DNA from: Hippopus hippopus
Taxonomy: Eukaryota; Mollusca; Bivalvia; Cardiida; Cardiidae
Length of the DNA: 64,000 nucleotides
Reading direction: 5' to 3'
Assembly: GCA_946811185.2 (NCBI GenBank)
Contig: OX328102.1
Coordinates: forward strand, 49,577,619-49,641,618
The notes under the pieces were generated by a model. It worked only from the letters and a program-made list of their open reading frames with translations. It was not told the origin of the DNA and did no database searches. How positions within the stretch are numbered: position 1 is the stretch's first letter; each line of letters starts with the position of its first letter. Of this stretch, positions 43,484-54,361 are shown one piece after another. The position numbers and the translations under genes are program-made.

Positions 43484-44161
43484 AGCCTGTCTCACACAGA
43501 ACACACGGCTTATACCGTTGGCCACCAGTGTAAACCGTACATACAACCGAACCAACCGTGGCCTTATCCGAGTTACACTCGGGCCATTCGAGTGTATCCG
43601 TGAAAGCCGTGTATGATTTTTAAAACTTTTAAAAAACTGGCACGGGTGCCATGTCCGTGTATGATCGTATTAGCGATCGTACAAGACCGTGAGAGACCGT
43701 GTGAGACCGTACGAGACCGTATATACAACCGCACATGAAGTCCACTCCACGAGTGAGCTCAACCGTGTCAATATCAAAACATACACGAATGTGTGATAAT
43801 TCGAGCATAACTCGAACAAAGGTCGGTGGGACCGTATGTAAACCCTGTAAATGTCCAGTTAATCGAGTAAAAGTCGTGTTTAATCGTACTAGGCCGTAAC
43901 AGACCGTACTAGACCGTACTTGGAACCGTACAACAATCGTATGAAAATCGTTTGCAAATCGTGTTCAAACCGTGACAAACCTTGCTTGACCGAGTATATC
44001 TGTGCTTTGTTCGTACATACTCGTGCTACATTCGAGTTTAAATCGTACCAACTCATCCCCAGGCACGGTTGGAGCTCAATACTCGTACCAGTCAACCCGT
44101 GTATAACCGAGTATACCGTATTGGAACCGTGTGCCCAACAGTGTTCTGTGTGAGACAGGCT
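43484..44161. mobile_element. Harbinger-like MITE rich in ACCGT, TTA target duplication
   Basis: Perfect 21-22 bp inverted ends (AGCCTGTCTCACACAGAACA and its complement), flanked by TTA at 43481-43483 and 44162-44164. The 678-bp interior is unusually rich in CG dinucleotides and in ACCGT, TCGTA and CCGTA phrases on both strands and has no coding potential. A 3-bp TTA duplication is the hallmark of PIF/Harbinger elements. Confidence 0.88.
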
Positions 44162-44176
44162 TTAGTTTAGTTCAGT

Positions 44177-44382
44177 TTAACTCTTTACCAATTAATTCAG
44201 ATTTTTAACAACCCTAACAGAGAAGACTTTTGAAAACATTGTGACCAGTAATTTTCTCTATTTCGCACCATGTTTTCTTCCCTATCAAAGATTGAAATCC
44301 TCATTTGAACTACATACCATTTTTTGTCTGCAAATGCTTTCAATTTGGTCACATCCAAAATTTTCTTGTTTGGTACAGTTAA
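44177..44382 (-). mobile_element. Family A MITE lacking the left palindrome half
   Basis: TTAA at 44177-44180. GAAAACATTGTG runs into ACCAGTAATTTTCTC. The far end is GGTACAGTTAAA. 44383-44703 shows nothing recognised. Confidence 0.82.
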
Positions 44383-44703
44383 AATTTTTTATTTTATAAT
44401 GATTGCCGACTTTCAACTCTGTGATTTTCAAGTAGTGGACCATTTACCACAAATGACAAAGTAAATTTGGTAAGTCTTGAAAAAGAATATTGTAAATTAT
44501 TATATCTCATGATTTTTCCAAAGTTCATTTAGTATTGTTATAAACTCATGCAGACACCAATGGTTAAGCTGTGAGTCTTTTACAGTTTGTTGAGCAATTT
44601 CTCCATTCAGAATGTCTACAAATGAATCTACTTGCTGATTTGAACAATGATAATGGCAAAAAGCACATCTTGAACCATTCATGTTTTATTGAAAGAATAA
44701 AAT

Positions 44704-45157
44704 TAAGCCTTTTCCAAACATCAAAATTTTATACTCATCTGAATTTTTAAAACATCTGCAGATAATGACCATGAAATTAGTACAAATGAGCATAAGTTTT
44801 CAGCGAAGGCAGAAAACATTGTGGAAAAAAGAGATAATGATCAGAATTTTATCCGTTTTCCATATTTTTAGAAGCTTTCTCCCTCAGGATTGCTATGACA
44901 CAAATCTTCAGCAAATGGTTAAAAGACTATCAATCACAAAGCAAAAGAGGGCAATAGATCTTAGACCCATTAAAAAAAGGTTTTGAAAACAAAGTGAGTA
45001 AAGGAGAAAATGCTGGTAAACAGCATTTTCTCCTTTTCCCACAATGTTTTCTACCCTTCCCAAATCAAATTTTGATTTTTCAGTCGCATCTTCTTTGTTA
45101 TCTGCACATGCTTTCAAGTTAAACTAGTCTAAAATGTTGTCATTTGGTAAAGAGTAA
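44704..45157. mobile_element. Family A copies 44704-44924 (+) and 44958-45157 (-), both diverged
   Basis: The first has a degraded palindrome. The second has a well preserved one but a truncated short arm beginning TTAGACCCATTAAAAAAAGG. Confidence 0.75.
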
Positions 45158-45861
45158 AGAAAAAACATGGAGGGGAAATAAATAAGGACAATAAATAAAA
45201 TGGACATGGGGAGCCGAAATCCTAAAATGGCAGCTTATGCCGTGTATTATCAGCAATTGTACCTATCAAAACAGCACCCTGAACAGAACGACAGAGGAAT
45301 TCTGTCACCTTTCTCGCCAATAATCTCAATAATAACAAATATCCCGCCACCTAGCCCGTCAATTGTTATCTCAAAAAGTAAATAAAGACATGGTTATATT
45401 CAACCAAGAAAAAAAAATCGCAACTACCAGCTATCTCTCACACCTAACTGTTGGTAAGATAATGTAAAATTTGAAACCGCTTTCCCATGTATTTTGTCTC
45501 TCCATATTAATTTTCATTCTAAAAGACCACCAAACTCCATCTTTCCTATTTGATCAAAGTCAATTCTTTAATCTACAGCCTTTTAACAATTGTAAGACAT
45601 ATTCATACAAGCTACTAAACTTCTATGCACTTATTTCAAAAGTCTCGTAAATATGTTCAACTTGAAATGCTTCAGTGTAATGGCACAATTCAAACAAAAT
45701 AATATTTTCAGTTAAAATTTTATGGTTTCAATGTTGTTTTGGCCAGTCTGTCATAAAATAGGCATATAGTGAGGACTCTAGATCCAAAATCAGACTGAAA
45801 GAACTCGTATCATACTCCATGCTATCATTACAAGCTATTTATGTCAACTACAGGAAAAGCG
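45158..45861. other. Intron stretch with one weak family B trace
   Basis: A partial family B core (TCTAGATCCAAAATCAGACTG) at about 45775-45805. No gene or other repeat is recognised. Confidence 0.5.
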
Positions 45862-46091
45862 TTAACCCTTCACCATATAATCCCAACTTTTAATGACCCT
45901 GAGAAAGAAGCCTATTGAAAAACATTGTGGGAAAAGGAGAAAATGCTGGTAACCAGCATTTTCTCCTTTTCCCACAATGTTTTCTACCCTTCCCAAAACA
46001 AATTTCGATTTTTCAGTTACATTTATTCTGTCTTCTGTAAATGCTTTCAATTTCGACTAGTCTAAATCTTTGTCGTTTGGTAAAGAGTTAA
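45862..46091 (-). mobile_element. Family A MITE, full length
   Basis: TTAA at 45862-45865 and 46088-46091; the palindrome is perfect apart from one extra A in its outermost bases (TTGAAAAACATTG). Confidence 0.95.
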
Positions 46092-46527
46092 TACTATTCC
46101 TGGAACAAATTAATCAAAATTCCCCTTTGTTAGTTGGAGACATAAGCTATATCTTATTTTTCCTGTATAATATTATTAAAATCATCAACATTCTTTTAAG
46201 CCAGTTTTCTCAAAGGCTGAACATCAAAGCAATCCACATTCAGAGATAACATAAACCCCAACCTAAAATAGGTCCCGATTTCAAAAGTCAATAGGGTTAC
46301 GTAACAAACATGTTGGTATGTTTCAACAATGCAATACATGCTGATTTTTAACCAACATCTTGCAGGTTTTTGACACGTCTTTGTAACCACCTACCATTTA
46401 TTGGCCTCTAACATTACCGATCATGCAAATCTGGTGCCCTTCCACATCGTAAACATCCTAAGGAAGGGCAAGGGAGAATATTCAGGTGGGCCTGACACTG
46501 AACTTTTAGCACAGGCGTCTTGAAGCC

Positions 46528-46722
46528 TTAACTCTTTACTACACAATCCCATATTTTTATGACCCTGAGGGAAAAGACTGTGGACAGCATTTTGTCTTTT
46601 TTCCCCACAATGTTTTCTACCCTTCCAAAAACAAACTTTAATTTTTTATTCATTCATTTTGTCATCTGCATATGTTTTTAATTTGGACAACTCTACAGTT
46701 TTGTCCTCTGGTGAAGAGTTAA
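46528..46722 (-). mobile_element. Family A MITE lacking the left palindrome half
   Basis: TTAA at 46528-46531 and 46719-46722. GGGAAAAGACTGTGGACAGC shows the first palindrome arm collapsed. Confidence 0.85.
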
Positions 46723-46750
46723 TTTAGCAAAAATCAAACATATTGGTCTG

Positions 46751-46980
46751 TTAACTCTTAACCAAAACGACAAAATTTTTGACTTGTCTAAATTGAAAGC
46801 ATTTGCACGCAACAAAATAAAGGTTGCTCAAAAAATGAAATTTGTTATGGGAAGGGTAGAAAATATTGTGGGAAAAGGAGAAAATGCTGGTTACCAGCAT
46901 TTTCTCCTTTTCCCACAATGTTTTCAAAAGGCTTTTTCTTCAGGGTCGTTAAAACTCCTGATTGTGTGGTAAAGAGTTAA
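46751..46980 (+). mobile_element. Family A MITE, full length, mosaic arms
   Basis: TTAA at 46751-46754 and 46977-46980, with a palindrome perfect but for one outer mismatch (AATATTG). The CAAAAAATG-type left arm is combined with a GATTGTGTGGTAAAG right end. Confidence 0.94.
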
Positions 46981-47330
46981 AACACTGCATTACATGCTGA
47001 GTTTTCACCGACACACTGCAGGTTTTTGACAGGCCTTGGTAACCACAAATCATTTATTCACCTTTTTTATCAAACATGCAGATCCTGTACCCTTCCACAG
47101 GATAAACATGCTAGGAAAAAGCAAGAGATAATATTCATCTTGGCTTGACGATGAACTTTTAGGGCAGACAAAAGCCATAAAATAGCAAAATAACAAACAT
47201 GTTGATAACTTTCAAAAATGCAACTTAACATGTTCATCTTTAACCAACATCTTGCAGGTTTTTGACAAAAATTGGTAGTCCTGGACATTTTATTGACCCT
47301 CTATATCAATCATGCAGACCTTGTTATTTC

Positions 47331-47550
47331 CACCCTTCATCAAACAATACCATGATTTCACGACCCTGGACAAGAAGGCATTTGAAAACATTGTGGGGAA
47401 AGGAGAAAATGCTGGTAACCAGCATTTTCTCCTTTTCCCATCATGTTTTCTACTCCTTCATATACAAACCTATCATTTGTTCCCCAGTTGTCCTCTGCAA
47501 ATGCTTTCAATTTGGACAAGTCCAAAATTTTGTCCTTTGGTAAAGGTTAA
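47331..47550 (-). mobile_element. Family A MITE, nearly full
   Basis: CACCCTTCATCAAACAATACC to TTTGGTAAAGGTTAA, with two mismatches in the palindrome. Confidence 0.85.
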
Positions 47551-47738
47551 AGAACCATCAGAAAGGCAAGAGAGCATATGAATTTGGACATGATTGTGAC
47601 TTTTAGTAAAAAGTCCCGAAGCTAAAAATTGGCAACATTTGGGACATCTCTCTCCGTTCACCCGTAGAACTCTTATAACCCTTACAGCACCTTTCACTAC
47701 TATAGTGTAGTAGAAGGAAGGCTTTGGATTACCGTACA

Positions 47739-47777
47739 TTGTGGAAAAATGTTGGGATTGTGTGGTAAAGGGTTAAC
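47739..47777 (+). mobile_element. Family A right-end fragment
   Basis: TTGTGGAAAAATGTTGGGATT then GTGTGGTAAAGGGTTAA; only the terminal part of a copy. Confidence 0.7.
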
Positions 47778-47794
47778 AAGAGCACCACATGTGG

Positions 47795-48060
47795 GTGCCA
47801 ACACTCTGCTGTGGTTGCTTGAGTTTGAGTGAAAATATTAAGTAAAAAAGGGGGCATAACTGTGTCAAAAGTACTTTGATAAGTACCTGCCTTTGTTGGA
47901 TAGGTTTCTCTTTTGATAGTTAAAAACTTGCCCAAGTATGAAGTAAATATCTTCAGTAATAATAGAGATATTATAAAATGTCAGTTTTTGCACAACAATA
48001 CAGCCGACGCCAGAGCTACGACAATACCGACATTTTCTTTAAAAACAGCTGAGCTAACTA
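47795..48060 (+). mobile_element. Dispersed repeat (GGCATAACTGTGTCAAA family)
   Basis: GGGGGCATAACTGTGTCAAA, AGTACTTTGATAAGTACCTG, AGGTTTCTCTTTTGATAGTT, GTATGAAGTAAATATCTTC and GAGCTACGACAATACCGAC; the most complete copy here. Confidence 0.65.
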
Positions 48061-48380
48061 CAGCTGTCACTGAATGTGACTTAATACACCCGCCAGCGCT
48101 TTGACAGAAACAGGCAATTTAACAAAAAATTTTCTAAGTTCAAGGGGAGATTACCCTTGAATCAAAGGGAGTAGATGATTGAAAACTGCGTCTTGCACAA
48201 CTTCAGTATATAATCAACGTATCAACAAACTTTCAATACAATAGCAGCAAAACTGTAGGAGGAGTTCGCGACACAAAATCACTAGTATTTTGTACACAGA
48301 CGGACGGACACACGGACGGACGGACAGACAGGCTGATTCCAGTATACCCCCGAAAACATTCATTTTGCGGGGGTATAAAA
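48061..48380 (+). mobile_element. GACG-tailed element ending in a GGGGGTATA hairpin
   Basis: A GACGGACGGACAC run (48298-48330) precedes CCAGTATACCCCCGAAAAC and TTTTGCGGGGGTATAAA, whose CCCCCG/CGGGGG ends can pair. I recall this tail from bivalve repeats. Confidence 0.65.
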
Positions 48381-48512
48381 ACTGCATGTATTATTGTAGC
48401 GCTGGTGTACATGGCTCCTTAACTGAGTCCTTAACATAATCCACACCATTTTCTGTACTTTTCAATTGATATCTATCATAAATACTTTACAAATAATTAA
48501 ACAAAAACTTAC

Positions 48513-48584
48513 AGTTCTTTCAAAGCAGGAACATCTTCAAATACCCCTTCATGTATGGTGGAGATCTCATTGTAACCAAGGTCA
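48513..48584 (-). CDS. LRIG: LRIG-like exon: one leucine-rich repeat
   Basis: A 72-bp exon with acceptor TTTTCAG (AG at 48586-48585) and donor GTAAGT from 48512. It encodes DLGYNEISTIHEGVFED then VPALKE and ends in a split Leu codon. It joins in frame to the 63148-63219 exon 14.6 kb upstream and to the 43292-43363 exon downstream. In LRIG the repeat before the ELP.L repeat has this LDLSxNxL layout. All residues expected for the solenoid (L, L, N, I, F, L) are present and there are no stops. Confidence 0.87.
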
Positions 48585-49051
48585 CTGAAAATAGAAGTTC
48601 AAAACTTGTATTACATGTTCTTTAAAAACATGAAGAGTGCATTGCTTTCAACCATATTTCATACGAACTATGCTCTGTAAAAGGCGGGGTTAATGCATCT
48701 ACAAGACACATGTCAGCCCATCCAGGCTGACCTCGGTTGATTCTTTTTGCTATCTGTAAATTTTCTACATGACCAAGGATGACCATTCTAACTCCAGATC
48801 CAGTCAAACCCCTTTTTTCTTGTAATGATTACCTTTGTCAGAAGGAAATGCTTCCAAACTGAACAATTCTAAAAAACTCCTGTTATGAAGGGTAAAGTGC
48901 ATCAATTTCACTACACTGCTTACATTATCTAGTCTGTTCCAGTGAAAATTATCCACAATCACAATGCATGTTCTGTGGACCAAGATAACAATTCCTGAAT
49001 TATGCAGTATTTGGGTCCATCCTCACAAACCATTCTCCAGATCATCCTTGG

Positions 49052-49202
49052 TCGAATTATTAGAAATCGAAGTAACACAACTTCTGATTGGCTACACCAA
49101 ATCATTTAGCCAATCAAAAGTTGTGGGTTTTTTTTTTCAAATTTTGAAAATTCTCAGCAAGTAAGACTCAGAATGTTATTAAGAATAATTGGTCAATACA
49201 GT
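49052..49202. mobile_element. Family C palindromic element, left end missing
   Basis: AACACAACTTCTGATTGGCT, then CCAAATCATTTAGCCAATC and AAAAGTTGTGG pair; the right end TAAGAATAATTGGTCAATAC matches the family terminus. Confidence 0.78.
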
Positions 49203-49224
49203 CCCTGATTAATAGTGTACCCAT

Positions 49225-49325
49225 TGCCTATTGCCAGTTACCAGCATTTTCTCTTTTGTCCACCATGGTTTTCACAAGCCTGCCTCCTCAGGGTCAATAT
49301 AACTTTTGATTGTTTGGTAATGGGT
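49225..49325 (+). mobile_element. Family A right half
   Basis: It begins at the palindrome centre (AGTTACCAGCATTTTCTC) and ends GATTGTTTGGTAATGGGTTTAA. Confidence 0.78.
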
Positions 49326-49339
49326 TTAATTGTTTGACT

Positions 49340-49640
49340 GTATGGTGTTTTACAGTTGTTTCGAACATTACATACGTTATATCACTGCGGCCAGTACATC
49401 TATTCATGCTTTCCTGAATTTCTTTTACCAGTACTCTGCACATTATTCTTTCCAACCTACTGGCTGCTTTCCCATGTAAGCAATGTAGAAACAATGGTCC
49501 GTGGTGAGAGAGGAATGAATCCTGTTCAATGACTATCATCAGTCCTAGGAAAGAAATTGTTGACAGAGGTGGGAATGGAACCAGCCACCCCTGTTCTCAA
49601 GTCCTGCATGCTACCCACTGAGCTACCAGGGCTCAACTGT
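49340..49640 (-). mobile_element. tRNA-derived SINE, body type 1, longest copy
   Basis: Minus strand: CCTGGTAGCTCAGTGGGTAG (A box) and CTGGTTCCATTCCCACC (B box), then a body with GATGATAGTCATTGAACAGG, TCATTCCTCTCTCACCACGG and GGGAAAGCAGCCAGTAGG. The open frames across it are not genes. Confidence 0.78.
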
Positions 49641-49804
49641 TTGGCAAGGGGGAAAAGGGTAACTTCTGATTGGTAAGGTAAGGGGTTAGAACAGGGAACA
49701 TTTGATATATATTTAATCATAAAAAAACCTTGGTAAGCCTGAGCCTTTTTCAGGTCAGATGATCTTTCTGACCCAATAAATCCAACAAATAACATGGTAC
49801 AGAC

Positions 49805-50033
49805 TTAACTCTTTACCACATGACAAAAATATAGACTTGTCTAAACTCAAAGCATTTGCGGATGACAGATTAGAGGTGCCTTAAATTATGAAATTTGTTC
49901 TTAATAGGGCAGAAAACATTGTGGGAAAAGTAGAAAATGCTGGTCACCAGCATTTTCTCCTTTTCCCACAATGTTTTCAAAAGGCTTCTGTCTTGGAGTG
50001 GTTAAAACTAGGGATTGTGTGGTAAAGGGTTAA
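49805..50033 (+). mobile_element. Family A MITE, full length
   Basis: TTAA at 49805-49808 and 50030-50033. The palindrome is symmetric except for one base (AAGTAGAAAATG); the centre is GGTCACC. Confidence 0.94.
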
Positions 50034-50052
50034 CCCTTTAGCCTATCCAAGC

Positions 50053-50274
50053 TTAACCCTTTACCACACAATCCCGACTTTAAAAGGCCTTGAGGAAGGA
50101 GGCTTATGAAAAACTTAAAGGGAAAAGGAGAAAATACAGGTAATCCACATTTTTTCCTTATCCTACAATGTTTCCTACCCTATCAAAGACAAATCTCATT
50201 TTCTGAGTCACATTTGTTGTCAGTAACTGCTTTGAATTTTGGCACGTATAAATTTTGTTCCATGATAAATGATT
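50053..50274 (-). mobile_element. Family A MITE, diverged
   Basis: TTAA at 50053-50056, then CCCTTTACCACACAATCCCG. The palindrome is degraded (GAAAATACAGGTAATCCAC) and the far end is weak. Confidence 0.82.
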
Positions 50275-50372
50275 AAGGTTTAAAGTCATGGGTTACAATT
50301 TAATATGTATCCTCTTGCAATAAATGTTCAGCAGATTTCGAAAATATCCATACAAGATATATGATTCATCAA

Positions 50373-50600
50373 ATCAACCCTTTACCATATGATCCCGAGT
50401 CTTAACAACCCTGAAAGAAGCCCTATAAAAACATTGTGGCAAAAGGAGAAAATGCTGGTAACCAGCATTTTCTCCTTTGCCCAGCATATTTATTTTCTGC
50501 CAATTCAAAGATAAGTAAATGTACAATCATTTAAAAAAAAAAACACCTGAACTGCTGTCTTTAAGTTCTTTCAATATGGACATGAGTGTGTGTAGAAACA
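50373..50600 (-). mobile_element. Family A MITE, long arm decayed
   Basis: CCCTTTACCATATGATCCCG, a palindrome good on its inner 40 bases and a poly-A stretch at about 50531-50542. A partial palindrome-like echo (GTGTCAAAAGAATAATTTCTCC) follows to 50670. Confidence 0.78.
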
Positions 50601-50720
50601 TTGTGTTAAAAGGAGTGTAGAAACATATTGTGTCAAAAGAATAATTTCTCCTTTGGTCACAATATCCTCCTATTTTGTCTGCCATGAAACAAAAATAGTT
50701 GACTGCAGATAGCAAATGTG

Positions 50721-51770
50721 TTTTTCATGTGGCCAAATCAAAGAAAGCACTGGAAAGTACACAATATATGAAAGCAACAATCACTTATGTTATAAAACAT
50801 CATATTGATGTTTTCTGAAATAAATTAATTGGTTCTTCCAGTTCACATTGAAAACAGCTCAAAAAGGGTAATTTTTTTTTAGTTTTAAATTACTGTTTTT
50901 AAAAGATCCAAGCAGACACGGCACATGTATGGGTATAGTTTTTCATGTGGCAAAATCAAAGAAAACTCTAGAAAAATACAAAAGATATGAAAGCAACAAT
51001 CAATTTGTGTTATACAACACCATGTAAATGTTTTCTAAAGGCTTGGTCAGACCGGCTAACGGATATGTAACGGGGGGGAAACGGACAAAAATATGCAGAA
51101 TTTGGTTATCCGGTGACGAAATTCATCTCCTCTGCCGCTCGAGGCTCACTTGATCGGTGTGTGGAGCGAGGAAGCCACACAATGACCGCACGAGTACCGC
51201 ACATGAAACGGAAAAAAACGCACGTTTAACGAATATGTACAGGATAATAAACGGTCTATTAACGGATATCACCGTACGAGTAAGGGACTTGTACCGGATA
51301 AAACGGAAGTGCAACTCATGAGAACCGGACAAAACGTACGATGAACGGAAATGTACCGAACACCAACGTACGAGGAACGTACCGGTCACGTGACATGCTG
51401 AGGGTATAAATTGTCAGATGCATCCAAAGTCTATCATTTGCATGTCTCTGTCCGTTTTGTCCGGTGGAAAGTTTTGAACATGCTCAAAACTTCCCACCGG
51501 ACGGAACGGACATCGCCGGACAAGTAGCGGATTCACCGGATAAGAAACGGACATAAAACGGATACGAACGGACACGAACGGATAAAATGATTTTTTATCC
51601 GTTACTCGTCCGTTAGCTCGGTGTGACCAAGGCTTAAAATACATAAATTGGTGTTTCCAGTAAGATATGGAAAAACAGTTCAAAGTAGATAATTTCTCAA
51701 CTTTGCATGACTGTATTCAGAATCCCAAAGCAGACACTGCACATGTATGCATGAATGGTTTTGCAAGGTA
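50721..51770. repeat. Two tandem units of 218 bp, second split by a Harbinger-like MITE
   Basis: TTTTTCATGTGGC(C)AAATCAA starts at 50721 and 50939. AAGCAGACACGGCACATGTAT near 50910 recurs at about 51730 as AAGCAGACACTGCACATGTAT. The second unit is interrupted by 51039-51634. Confidence 0.85.
51039..51634. mobile_element. Harbinger-like MITE rich in ACGG, TAA target duplication
   Basis: Imperfect inverted ends of about 38 bp (AGGCTTGGTCAGACCGGCTA and, complemented, AGCCTTGGTCACACCGAGCT), flanked by TAA at 51036-51038 and 51635-51637. The 596-bp interior is full of ACGGA, CCGGA and ACGTA phrases. No coding is recognised. Confidence 0.88.
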
Positions 51771-52324
51771 TCTATTTCAAGCTTTCATTTCCTTTCTCAG
51801 CATCTGACCCCTAAATTAAACGTCTTAAAGGGATGTGATTGCAGGCTGGCTGCCTGTTAAATCATGACAATGTATCATAAATTCATCCTTTTAAATCCAA
51901 ACAGGCGGAAAAACAATCTCAAGTAACAAATAACCCTTTCATTAATGACTTCACCTTTTCTATCACAATGGTATATGAACCCTTTCAGGGGTTTTTAATG
52001 TTTTTTGAGCTTTTTCATTTATTCAGACAATTATCAGATAAATACATGAGAAACAACACACATATGGGGTCTGATGCATTTTGGAGAAAAAGGTTGTTTG
52101 CAGTTTTTGAGCTTCAAGGCATCTCAAATACTGCAACACTGGACCATGTCAGTTTCAAAAGAAACAGACCTTTACAATGTGTTACAAAAATACATTTACA
52201 TTTCACAATTTACAGCTCTTTTGGCTTTTTATTTAATCAAAGATTGAACAATGTGAATCCTACATCAAACTACACAATTTTGTACACTCTGATCTAGAAC
52301 TAATTGAACTTGTGTCTAGCACCC

Positions 52325-52555
52325 TTAACCCTTTACCAAACAATTCCTTGGTTTTTAAGACCCAGAGGAAGAAGCGGCTTCTGAAAACATTGTGGGAAAG
52401 GAGAAAATGTTGGTAACCAGCATTTTTTCCTTTTCCCAGAATGTTTTCTACTCTTCTAAAGTCAAGTTTCAATTTTTGAGTCACGTTTATTTTGTCATCT
52501 GCAAATGCTTTCAATTTGGACAAGTCTAAAATTTTGTCGTTCGGTAAAGAGTTAA
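52325..52555 (-). mobile_element. Family A MITE, full length
   Basis: TTAA at 52325-52328 and 52552-52555; CAAAAATTG-type long arm with a matching CAAACAATTCC short end. A few palindrome mismatches. Confidence 0.93.
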
Positions 52556-52872
52556 ATTAAGATAGGATTGCATGGGCAGTGCAGGAGACAACGCCCATAA
52601 CCAACCATGGTGAGAGCTAAAAAATGCTTTTCCCTTTCATTTCTAATTTAAATTAATTCAAAGTTCAAACTTTTTTGCAAACAGTAACTTTAATTCCCAT
52701 ACAGTTCAATAGTTGCCCTACAAATGTCAGATTTAAAAAACTTTGTGTTAAACATAATGTTTCTTTCTTAGCAACAATGCTGTAACAAGATACATATAAT
52801 AGCTTCCTTGTACCAGCTTAGGGTGTGGCAACAAGTTTATGCCACAAGTGCAATTTTTCCCAAAACATAATC

Positions 52873-53101
52873 TAGTATAGCTTTAGCACATAAGAAAAAT
52901 GTAGACTTGTCCAATTTTAAAGCATTTACAGACCACAATTTAAGTATGACTCCAATAAAAATTTGTCTTTGATAGGGAAGAAAACATTGTGGGGGAAAAG
53001 GAGAAATGCTGGTTACCAGTGTTTTCTCCTTTTCCCACAAGGTTTTCAAAGCCTTATTTCTCAAGGGTGTTAAAAGTCTGAATGGTGCGGTAAAGAGTTA
53101 A
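52873..53101 (+). mobile_element. Family A MITE, nearly full
   Basis: The left end has decayed to CTTTAGCACATAAG; the palindrome has a few mismatches; the right end GGTGCGGTAAAGAGTTAA is intact. Confidence 0.86.
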
Positions 53102-53204
53102 AGTACAATCTGGACAAATCCCACACCAACATAAATACACCAAGGAAAGAAGCAACACATCGAGAAAAATGAGAATAAAATTTGTTTCACAAAAATCATG
53201 ATCA

Positions 53205-53278
53205 AAACCATAGATACAAGAACAGACTGCAAATTGTAAGCAGTCTGATCTTGATGTACTCAGTCCACTAAAGCTTGC
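53205..53278. mobile_element. Family B palindromic core
   Basis: GAACAGACTGCAAATTGTAAG then CAGTCTGATCTTGATGTACTC. Confidence 0.68.
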
Positions 53279-53644
53279 TCATGTTGCCCTTGGCTAAAGA
53301 ATAATTGTTATACGCAATAATACGAAATAAAGGATTTTTCCTCCCCACACCTGGACTGTAATTATGGCTATAAGGAAGAGAGGGGGAATATAAATATACA
53401 TACAAAGGTATATTTGAGATATTGTAATTTTCTGTACAGGTGTTAAACTGATGGTTTTTCGAACCCTTCCTTTAGAAAAATAAATCCTTTCTTTAAAAAA
53501 TATACAATACTGGTTTCGAAGAACAGGAAGTGAACATGCTTTATCAAATAAACCAGTCTCACTTTTGCATTAGCATGAATTTATGCGGGATCAGAAAAAA
53601 ATTAGCATGAATCCCGCAACCATGCATCCAAAAATAGGCACTGT

Positions 53645-53775
53645 AATGCTGGTAACCTGCATTATCTCCTCTTCCCACAATGTTTTCTACCTAGTCAAGG
53701 TTAAATACCATCAAAAAGCATTTGAATTTTCATCTTTAAATCATTTCAATATGGACAAAAAAATTGCAGTTTAGT
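53645..53775 (-). mobile_element. Family A fragment lacking the short arm
   Basis: It starts at AATGCTGGTAACCTGC and proceeds through a decayed long arm to AGTTTAGTTAAC. Confidence 0.65.
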
Positions 53776-53860
53776 TAACAGTAAAATATACTTTCAGTTT
53801 GGGCAAATCTAAAATTTGTCATTTATAATGGAGTTCAAGCACAACAAAACATACAAAAAT

Positions 53861-54088
53861 TTAACTCTTTGCCAAACAAGAAAATTTTAGACTAGTCCAA
53901 ATTGAAAACACCTGCAGACGACAATTTATAGTGGCTAAAATAATGGAATTTGTCTTTAATTGAGAAGAAAACATTGTGGGAAAAGGAGAAAATGCTGGTT
54001 ACCAGCATTTTCTCCTTTTCCCACAATATTTTCAAAAGGCTTCTTCCTTATAGTCGTTAAAAGTTGGGATTGCGTGGTCAAGGGTTAA
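53861..54088 (+). mobile_element. Family A MITE, full length
   Basis: TTAA at 53861-53864 and 54085-54088; near-perfect palindrome. 54089-54361 shows nothing recognised. Confidence 0.94.
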
Positions 54089-54361
54089 ATCGGTAAACAA
54101 CAGATTGAATTGATGGATTAAGAACTGGATCAAGAAATTTCTGTGGAGGTGAAAATTGGCTTATGTTTTATGAATTTTATTGCTCCTGTTCATTTGATTT
54201 CAGTGTTTACTGACAGTTATAAATTTAAAATCTTTAAGTGCTACTGAAGTTGTCACTATTTGGTTTAGATAGGCGATAAGCAGGGATATAAAGTTATAAA
54301 TAATCCCCTGAATTGAGAACTCAAGAGACAGAAAAAAGCAGATTTATTGTCAGAGTGAAAG

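Larger units (their letters stand above)
46300..47625. repeat. Tandem repeat of about 230 bp, three units, broken up by family A
   Basis: Units share ACAAACATGTTG, CCAACATCTTGCAGGTTTTT, ATCATGCA and CCCTTCCACA, CATCCTA(A)GGAA and TGAACTTTTAG. Family A copies at 46528-46722, 46751-46980 and 47331-47550 interrupt different units, so the duplication is older than those insertions. Confidence 0.75.

Noticed and set aside
48622..48750. Family B copy near the exon at 48513
   Set aside because: CAGCCCATCCAGGCTGACCTC only loosely resembles the core; too weak to annotate.
51123..51683. Two adjacent minus-strand open frames of 88 and 89 codons
   Set aside because: The first lies wholly, and the second mostly, inside the Harbinger-like MITE; their residues reflect its ACGG/CCGT phrases rather than a protein.
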